This document shows, piece by piece, positions 55,426 to 64,000 of a stretch of DNA of 64,000 nt. Position 1 is the first letter of the stretch; each line of letters opens with the position of its first letter. The stretch is taken from the NCBI GenBank assembly GCA_030704615.1, contig CM060732.1, forward strand, positions 4,650,001-4,714,000. The letters run 5' to 3'. The notes beneath the pieces are model-generated. The model was not told where the DNA came from, searched no databases, and was given only the letters and a program-made list of their open reading frames with translations. A program made the position numbers and the translations under genes. The stretch comes from Takakia lepidozioides. Its lineage: Eukaryota > Streptophyta > Takakiopsida > Takakiales > Takakiaceae.

Positions 55426-57656
55426 AAATGCAAGGGCATTGCTAAGTGCAACCACCCATTTGTTACAATTGGTCACTTTCACTTTCAGATGAGATCCCGT
55501 GTCTTCCACAGAACTGAACACAGAAGGGTGTGAGGTGCTAGGTCCAAGCTTTTTGAACTGAAAGTACTTAAGAGCAGATCTCGAAGGAAGCCTATTGATA
55601 GATAACAGCTCACAGGGCATTACTTATTGCATATAGATTCACAATGAATACGTTAAAGCTGTACACTGAGTCTCTTTCCTCTTCCCACCTCCTCTCCCTC
55701 TCCTAAAAGACTCTACTTTCCAAACCAGGTACGGGGTTTATGAAAAAACAAAGTATGTTGAAAACCCTCTTGAAACATTGGTACTAGGCCCTCCCCTTTC
55801 TTCATTTACTTTCTGCTCCCCAATCCAGAAAAATCCTACAAACTCACATTTAAAGGCACGATAGACTAGGGCACCCATGCACAACAAAACACAAAACCAC
55901 CGACCTTGAATTTGGCACCTTATTACTCTTCTTGGACTTATGAGTGCCCCCTTGCTTCTTCCTGGATGTTTGTGTGTCTGAGCTGGCTTTGCTTTTATGA
56001 CGGAGGTGTTTCTGGTAGCTCCGGCGTGAGAAAAATATGGGCATGCGATTGTGTCTGACAGTATGCGACACTGAGGTACAAACAGGATCCAAAACGTCTG
56101 GATGCCACTTGACATGCAGTTTCGGTCGTGGCCCCAGTCCTGTCCCTTCTGACCCTCCTCGCATAGCTGATTGCTTGGGCTGCAATCTGGTCTGCATGCA
56201 CAGAATGGTTTTTGCTAAAGTTATCTCAAGAGAATTAGAGATGCAATGATCATCAGTTACACCTGCAGATGAGCAACAATTGCAGCCTTCTGTACCCTCT
56301 CCAAAGATTATAAAGACAACTTTTTTGGATATGAATAGGTTGGATAGACCCTCCTCACACACATGAAACAAAACATGTAATCATGAGTACACATGCAAGA
56401 ATCCAAATCAGAATTCAGAGCTGGATCTCATGAACAAAGTCACTGTTGAAGGCCCTGGGGAAGTGGATGTCAAGACTGCTGTCTCATTCAAAGTACTATG
56501 AAACTGGGCTAGTGAAGCTTTTGTGGCGGATGCTGAATTCGAGGAGAGGAGGGAAGAAGGGTTAAGTGAGCGGGGGAAGAGAGCCCTATGGAGGGCAGAG
56601 GAGTGGAAAGAGAAAGGGAGAGGAAGGAAAGATTTGAAGAGGCAAAGTTCAATAGAGAGAGGGACAGAAACTGGTAATGCATGCTCAATAGAGGCAAAGA
56701 TATGTACACTATTCAAGGCTTACCAGCAGAGAAGTAGAGGAAGTATAAATTGGGCTCTCAATCTCCGGAGAAGCGGATAATGACAAGTTTGAGGTATCTG
56801 ACTCCTGCATTGAGCCTTCACCCTGGCCTGAAATTGAACAACCGCTACTAGCTGCAGCCACTTTTATAAAGGATATGACACTGGGCATGACTTTGGCCCC
56901 TTCTTCTTTCTGTACCATTTCCCCTGATGACAGGACAAACTCAGAAGTCTCTGTAGGACTAGAGGCAGTAGGACTCCCCTTTCCTTTCTTCTTTTTCCTT
57001 TTTCTCTTGTCTTCAAATGGCGAATGTGGTGGAGTTTGAAGTTCGAAGTTTTTGTTCCAGCTGACTCGCATCTCTCTTCCATCAATAGAGAATCTCGAGC
57101 TTGAACCAGCACCCCATGCTTCAGATGGGGAGTGAGGGGCAGCGCCATGTTCTTTTAGAGTCTTGAGAGTCAAATCCGTGTCAGCTTGATCCAATCTGCT
57201 TCTATGTTGACTGCCTGAACCAGTTCATCAGCAGCTTTCATCAGGGGGTGAAAATATGAAAAAGGGGAAGAAATCCTATTGTGGGGCATGAGAGACATAT
57301 GTGGTAGTTCAAGAACAGCGCAGATTCGAAATACACACTGTTTCACCTGATTTGGTCTGTCCGGTGATCAATCCCGCAGGTGCTGCAGAGGGAGTGACAA
57401 CAGATGGCAACAAAATCCGCAGATGTGATCTTCGCAAACTTCTGCCATGATGGCAATGGCTGTCGCACTCAAAGCACAATGCTACTCCACACTTCTCACA
57501 CCACAGCAGTTTGTTGGCTGTTTCGTCACAATCGTCGCACTGTCTTCCTCCTGTGAGGCTGTTGGATGCCAATAGACAACCTGACATCTGAGCCCCATAA
57601 CCATCGCGTGCGTGTAAGTACAAAGACTGACAACGGGAGGCAGGAGAATATCTCAT
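55417..57656 (-). CDS. B-box zinc-finger protein, four-exon model
   Basis: Exons: 57656-57349, 57213-56724, ~56310-55905 and 55591-55417. Exon 1 starts MRYSPASRCQSLYLHARDG and has a B-box with spacing C-x2-C-x9-C-x7-C-x2-C-x4-H-x8-H (one residue longer than the usual x8 loop), from CDDCDETANK to LRRSH. Exon 2 has WNKNFELQTPPHSP and a basic KRKRKKKKGKG stretch (likely nuclear). Exon 3 has a Cys pair (GCNCCSS) and the unusual motif PKLHVKWHPDVLDPVCTSV followed by a Lys/Ser-rich tail. Exon 4 ends SNALAFNG. Motifs like the VKWxPDVxDP block are familiar from an uncharacterised plant family, from memory only. B-box proteins often act in transcription regulation. Junctions are phase-consistent (CAG then GCAGTC; AAG then GCTTCC). 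No stop interrupts the exons. Confidence 0.6.
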
Positions 57657-59530
57657 TAAACAGCATAGATGCTTGACGATTGGGAGTGAGAAGAATCATC
57701 TTGCAGCTCTGTGGTTGGTTGAACAGCCGAATGAACAGTACGCCGGACTAGCCAGTAGGCAGAAAGCTGAGGGTGGCTGCAGAGGCCATGAGCTACTTGT
57801 AAGAAGTTATCATGTTCAGCTACTAAACATGGTCTTAGTAAGTTAAACCCTATCACTGACTAACAGCAATATGCTAATGATTAGATCCATGGTAACGCCA
57901 GGAGGTTTTTAAACCCATGCGCACCTGCAGCAGCCCAAAACCTCAAACCACATTGGAGTCAGGGGAGAGTGGGCCTGACTTCAGAAATCATAGATAATGG
58001 TCACTGGTAAAGACCGCCAGAAAGGTCAAACAACATAGGGAAACATTGGAACTGCAATTGAGCGCTCTGGCACGCCCCAGCTCCGGTGTCAGGTGCCCAA
58101 GCACAGAACTGAGACTCCTCCTTAAAATGAGGAGATTCTTCACTGAATGCATCTGAGTTTTCAAAATCACCAAGTCCATATCTTCATATGCAGACTATCG
58201 GCTGAGTTTTAAAAGGAAACAGTTGGACAGCCCTTGCGGGAAGGTAGCAATCCAGGAGCATGGGCCATTTCTCCTGGTAGGACCACTGCTAAGAACCCCA
58301 GCAGCCATAGACTCTTGTCCATTGCTGAAAACCCTTCAATTTCAACCGTAGTGTGACTCAGAAACACCCCTTTTTGTCTAACCATCACTGACGGATAGCC
58401 GTTCTGCAATCTATCCCAACTCTTCGTACGAAACAACACGGACAAGTGGTTGTGTTGCAGTGTCGAAATACTCTGTTCCAAAGCCGCGGAGGCTGGAGGA
58501 GTTTAGGAAGTTTCACTGCTCCCAAAGCCCACATCAGGCATAACATGCTCGTGACTTCTCTCACAACTTCATCCCTACTACCAGTTTAACAATGTATTTT
58601 CACAACGTCCCCACACCGTCACTGAGGGACTGAAACAAATCATAGAACAGAATTAGAGGAGTCAAGAGCGGACTCTGTCAAGCAAGCATGAAAAACGACT
58701 ATAAGTAGTAAATTGTTATAAGCGAAAGATTGTTTCACACCAAAAACTGGCTACTAATGCCCGTCATGTCACCCCACATTAAACATCGACAGTTGAAGGC
58801 AACATGCATTGCATTGCGACGTGATGGTGCACTCACTGTCACCTTCTTGAACATTATCCCCTTCAACAATGGCCAGGTTTGAGTGGCGCCTATACAAAAC
58901 CGACAAGCTCTTCCACCCCTAAACCCCTTATGACAATTTCAAACAACCTATCACCGTCGGGATGTACAACGCCGCACCCGAAGACCGACATAAATACACA
59001 TCACGACCTCTCAGGTCACGGATCTCTGCACATTCAATGTGTGATGCCACAATTCGAGCACACTGGCCATACCTCAGATCCTTGCAGGGTAGTTATATCC
59101 AATGCAAACTGCCAAAATGCGCCACGGCGCTGAGGGGCGCTGGTCTCCACAAAAGTCAAGCCATTGCTCTAGTCAGACAACGATACACACCTCTCACTCC
59201 AGACATCGCGAGGGTGCCAAATCCTCGTCCCTATTCTGTACAAATCATCCCACGCACTTTTACCGCGGGAGGAAAAGCAAGGCAGAGGGGGACGACCATC
59301 ACTATGCGCGTGATGTACACGCCATGCTACCCAGCCACGTGTCACCCTTTCAATCGGTATTATCCGTTTAACCCATCATTCTGGCGCCTACCTGGCTAGT
59401 AGACTTGAAATTGGCTAAACCGTGGCTTTAGGAGAGGTGGTGGGTAGGCCACGCGTAGGCCACATGGCTATTTCCCAATTTAAAATTATTTATTTATGTA
59501 GACATATGAGGGGATGATGATGGCATCTTG
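57657..59530. other. Upstream region, no gene called
   Basis: Likely promoter and leader of the B-box gene on the left. The remainder holds only short frames without domains. Confidence 0.4.
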
Positions 59531-59539
59531 GCTTCAGGG

Positions 59540-62500
59540 TCGTGCTCAATGTGCTTTTCACTTCTTCTTCGACTCTTTTTCCTTCCACGGCTTTCATCAA
59601 TATCTACGCTCCCAATTTGGTCCCGGATTGTATCCAATTTTTGACTATGCTGCACTCTAACATTTTAAATAATCCCCAGGTTGTTAACTGGGTTCTTCCC
59701 AGCGACTGCAATACGGTGGACAACGTTTCTGATAGGTTGGGTCCTTCTGCTCAGACTCTAGTTGGTTTTTCTAACTCCTTTCTTCCGGATCATCACTCTC
59801 TTAGATACACTTGGTCCAACAATAGATCTCCCCCAGATCTGTCTATGGCCAGGCTTGATAGGATTTACTGCTCTCCGCTATCTACCCCTTTGGGCCACAA
59901 TGGATCCTCTCCCTCCCATTTTTGTCGGACTTTGACCACGCTTTAGTTTCTATGGAATTCAAGCCCCCTGGGCTCCACCAAAGGGGAAGGGGTTTCTTTA
60001 AACTGAACCCAGTGCTTCTTCGGTCTCCTTCCTTAGTTCAAAAGCTTGCCTCAGTCTGGAAAAATGCGGGCAACGCCTTTCTGTCTCCTACCCTCAGATT
60101 TCTGCATAAACTGGAGGCCACTAGGAAGCTTTCCTAGTCCTTATCTAGGGAGTTGGCTCAGGAGAGGACCAGAAAAGAAAGAGCCCTTCTCAAATGTATC
60201 TCTCACTGCCAATGGCTTCTGGAGACGGATGTTGTTGGCCCCGTGACTCTGCAAACTTACAATACGGCTAAAGGCAATCTGCTAGAGCTTTGTTCTCTCA
60301 AGGAGGAAAACCTTGAGAGGAAAGCTGGGGTCAATTGGTCTCTTCAAGGTGAAAACATGTCTACTTTTTTTTTTTTCAAAAAACCAAGCAACGTTGAAGG
60401 CTTCTACAACCATAAGTTCTCTGAAAGATAGGATGAACATCCCCCAGACCAGCCCCAAAAACATGGCTGCCTCTGTGGCTGATTACTTTGGAGCTCTTTT
60501 TGCTCGTCCGCCAGTTACTGAGGTCATTCTCTCCAATAGGCATTTAGTCCTGCAGTCTATTCCCTGTATTCTTTCTCCTCAAGACATCCTAATCCTGAAC
60601 GAGCCTTTTTTGGTGGACAAACTTCTTAGAGCTACTGAGGCCCTTGCCTCCCTTAATTCTCCAGGTTTAGATGGGCTTCCGGTCAAATTCTTTAAGTCTC
60701 TTTGGCAAGATGTGGGCGTTGATTTTTCGCTCATGGCCAATGATATCCTGGTCAAAGGAATTATGCCCTCTCAGCTTCTCAGGGAGGCATAACGCTTATC
60801 TTCAAGAAAGGAGAGAGACACCTCATACAGGCCGATAAATTTGCTTAACTCCACATATAAGATTATAGCTAAGGCCTTGGCGATGCGTCTTCAGCCCTTC
60901 CTTTTCAAGCTAGTGCATCCAGAGCAGACTGGGTTTATGAAAAAAGGATGATCTTGGACAACGTTCTTCTTTCCATTGAGGCTCTTCACTTGGCTCATGT
61001 TTCCAACCAGCCTTTAGCATTGCCTATGTTGGACTTCAAGAAGGCCTTTGACAACGTCGATTGGTCTCTGCTGTTGGGGGCTCTTGACAAATTGGGGTTC
61101 TTCGGGCTTCCAGTAGTGTGTAGATTAATGCCTGGTCCTGTCTCCTTCCTTTCCCTTACATAGATCTGTCCGGCAAGGTTGTCCCCTTGCCCCTTTCCTT
61201 TTCATTTTGCATACCGATTCTGAGCCACCTGCTCTCTGGTAATCACTCCATCCAGGGCCTAAAAATCCCTAGGTCCTTACCTTCTCCATTGTCTGTTAAA
61301 ACCTCTATGTACGCTGACGGTACGGTCCTACTGCTTGACAATTCTTGTGTCCAATATTTCAAAGTCCCTCTCGGCTCTTTCCTCCTTTTGCTTCGCCTCC
61401 GGCCTCAAGGTCAACTGGTCCAAATTAGTTGTTATTTAGTCAAAGTTGACTGACCATACTTCCAGAGACAGAGAGAGAAGACTCCGGCCAAGGCCGGCGT
61501 AACTAAGAGCCACTTCGCCTCACGGCTACTGCCCCTTTCGGGGGTGGGCTTTATAAGTAAAGACCATACTTCCAATTTGCACATTGCCCCTTGGGGGAAC
61601 GACCTTGGCTTGCGTTGGCTGTAGGATGGCCAACCTCATAACCTGTTTGGGCACCTGGTGGGACACGATCTGTCAGACCAACAACAATGTGATGTCATTC
61701 TCTCAAGACTTAAACGGAAGCTTTCTTACTAGAGCTCCCTCCATTGGTCAATCACAGGCAAAGCCCTTGTGGCCAATCAAGTTCTTTTGGCCTCTTCTTG
61801 GTTCGACACTGCTTTTGTCTGGTCCCCTGGCTTTGCGATCATCAAGTAGATTAAATCCATGATCAAGAATGTTATACAGGGAGCCACTCCAGCTTCTCCA
61901 TCTAGGAGGGCTCATGTCACTCCAAAAAATAAAAAAATAAAAAATAAAAATCTTGGGATAATCGACCCTCAGGCTCAAATTATTGCCTTGCTCTCTAAAT
62001 GGGTTCCTAGGGTTTTTACGAATCTTTCCACGCCTTGGAGTCTTATAGTCAGATGTCATATCCTTGACGCTCATCCAGGTTGTGGTTCTTGGCCGCAGTC
62101 TCTCAGGTGGATTGTGTAGGGTGGGCGGACTTCCACAGCTTCGGCTATCGGCTCTAAAGCCTAGCAGTCTATATGGGCAGCCTAGCTAGGGATGAGACTG
62201 CAATTGTTTCAGTCTGTCCCTTCTATTGTGGAGGAAACTCTTTGGCAGTCTGTGTTTGGGAACTATAACGCGGATCAGAGGCTCTTATAGTGTTCCAATA
62301 AGTGGGTCTTTTGGGAGCAGGCTGGTATTTCCAACTTCTGCCACTTTTGGGAGTCTGGTGCGATGCTTCCTAAGGCTGTAGCTACTGAATCCCTATCTTC
62401 CCAGCGAAAAGCTTCTGCTTGGGATTCCATCATTTTAGAGCTCTTTGATAGTTGGATCTCCGCCTGTTCTTTTCCGTTGAATCTCAGGCAACTCCCAGCA

Positions 62501-63900
62501 TGGTTGGGAGGAGGGGATCGCAGTTCCTCGCTTTTCGCTTTTTACACTACCTCATGATCCAATCTAGTTCTTCTTCATGGCTGGAAGTTCAGTGTTTGCC
62601 CTTATGGCTCGTTGATTTCCCCCTATTGCACTACGCAATTAGAATCAGATCTCTACGCTATCAGAGTTTTCTGTGCTGCTTCTAGTAAAACTGACCCGAT
62701 ACCTCCTGTTAACATGATGCATTATGACGAGTCTTTTGTCTGGTTCCTCTCAGCTCCTTTGCAGCTATTGCACTTCGATGCTGCTGAATGGCCTGGATGT
62801 CTAGGAATCGTGCGCTCATTTCTTCGGATACTCGGTGAAACTTGGTTACTCCTTTTTAAGACCACCCTCTGTTTTCGTTGCCAAATGGAACTCTAAATGG
62901 AGGAATCTGCCTTCCCTTCCTAGTAACTAGAAATCAATCTAGAAGGACGTATTGAGGAAGGACAGAGCTGCTAAACTCTCTCCAGATTCTTATGGAAACT
63001 GGTCAATAGAATTCTTCCAGTTTTTGAATTCATTCCTGACTCTCCTACCCATTGTTCGCTATATTCCTAGGGGCAATCTGAGACTATAGAACATTGTCTA
63101 GCAGTCTGTCCCTTGGCTTCATTTATTTGGAACCTCGTCTGCAGATTCTACCAGCCTTGGGATTCGAATGTCCCTAGAGACTTGTCAGTTTTGCTCCTCA
63201 ACTTACATGATGGTGCTCTCCGGAGGTTATGCCCGGTCTAGGCAGCCCTTAGGGCCCATACTCTATGGAACATATGGAAATACAGATATTCTCTGGTTTT
63301 TGGAGGAGTGCAGCCTTGCGTAAAATTGTTGTTGCACAGAGTTCACTCAGACATTATGTTTGAAGCTTGGAAGCGTGGCAGGTTTTGTGTGCAGTTGCTG
63401 CTAGATGTGTGGAAGGAAGGAGAGTGCGGCTATTCTCTAGCTTTGATAACTCTTAGGGAAAAGGCCTGCACTTCTACACAACAACCTCTCAATCAACGGT
63501 TATCTGGAACGACAGCTTCATGTCATGTTGGCAGCTTAACAAGCGCTTTGCAGTCTATGGAGCCTGAAGAATCCGATGTGAACTGGCGCCACAAGTGGCT
63601 TAGGAAGGGCAAATCCAAGGCCCACCTTTCTTTCAATTCCACCACTCGTTAGATCACCCACATTTTGCAATCTTCCCCCCCATCTGCGGATCTTTCTTAC
63701 CTTCTCGCAGATCTCTTTAGTCCTTGGCTACGGGGCAGTGTCCCCTTTTTCATCCTTCATGGTTGTTTTATCGAGGTTATTTTTTCCTCGTTTTTATTAA
63801 TAAAAAATTTCAGGGCCTCTGTCCCCTGTTCCTATATATATATATATATATATATATTGTTTTGAACAAAATCTGTCTTGATAAAAAATACTGATGTGGA
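59540..63900 (+). mobile_element. LINE (non-LTR retrotransposon), 5' truncated and decayed
   Basis: An endonuclease C-terminal part (INIYAPN, then SDCNTVDNVSDRLG where a GDFN-like motif is expected, and SDFDHALVSMEF) spans 59548-59990. Reverse transcriptase follows in several frames: SPGLDGLPVKFFKSLWQ (60660), ALPMLDFKKAFDNVDWSLLL (motif A, 61032) and MYADGTVLLL (motif C, 61306), where the usual YADD reads YADG. A Cys/His-poor C-terminal region continues to about 63650. Many stops and frame changes are scattered along it. The 3' end near 63880 carries A-rich sequence. L1-type LINEs nick DNA and prime cDNA synthesis at the target; this copy cannot. Confidence 0.85.
63833..63857. repeat. TA microsatellite
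   Basis: About twelve TA dinucleotides near the LINE 3' end. Confidence 0.95.
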
Positions 63901-64000
63901 TATGGATATTTCTCTTCAAAATTGAAGGTAGTTTGTTCTATGAGCTTTCATGAACATGTTCAAAAGATTCTTTCTTCATTCATTAGTAGGATCTCAGGGC

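Noticed and set aside
58209-58481. Minus-strand 90-codon frame upstream of the B-box gene
   Set aside because: No domain and no phase-matched donor leading into the B-box exon.

Overview
The window looks like a repeat-rich nuclear locus of a land plant. The evidence is spliceosomal GT-AG introns, degenerate pentatricopeptide (PPR) repeats, plant-type Mutator-like (MULE), hAT, Copia, Gypsy and LINE elements, a GDP-mannose pyrophosphorylase fragment and a B-box zinc-finger gene. The style of the PPR repeats and the retroelement carrying a cytosine-methyltransferase-like domain make me lean towards a fern or other seed-free plant with a large genome. That is inference; no species is proven.

Layout. 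1-1355: truncated MULE transposase. 1.7-4.4 kb: broken PPR gene with internal tandem expansion. 5.85-12.5 kb: the most complete MULE, with two arrays of short GC-rich palindromes ahead of its transposase. 13.4-17.9 kb: LTR, primer-binding site and gag of an LTR retrotransposon, interrupted by a satellite cluster of direct and inverted ~1 kb units. 17.9-20.3 kb: RING-H2 protein relic. 20.9-25.6 kb: hAT element whose transposase lies between two arrays of ~51-bp near-palindromes in opposite orientation. 25.6-28.2 kb: second MULE. 28.3-30.5 kb: retroelement fragment with an aspartic protease followed by a C5 cytosine-methyltransferase-like N-terminus. 30.9-33.9 kb: Copia relic with an 87-bp minisatellite in pol and an LTR at its broken end. 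34.6-39.3 kb: a twelve-exon gene with a ParB-like motif and a permuted (beta-class) DNA-methyltransferase-like C-terminal half, preceded by three hairpin repeats. 39.5-45.8 kb: PPR and gag fragments, two related LTRs and minisatellites. 45.8-50.3 kb: nested MULE pieces next to a rearranged GDP-mannose pyrophosphorylase pseudogene. 52.2-57.7 kb: the only stretch resembling ordinary host genes (a TPR-like gene and a B-box gene, both minus strand). 59.5-63.9 kb: decayed LINE.

Three themes connect the parts. First, three unrelated elements (MULE, hAT, methyltransferase gene) each carry tandem or dispersed short palindromes beside the coding region. Second, two independent DNA-methyltransferase-like proteins sit in mobile-element context. 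Third, premature stops in the best-preserved open frames are mostly of the kind made by C-to-T change (CAG to TAG, CGA to TGA, CAA to TAA), as expected if these copies were methylated and decayed by deamination.
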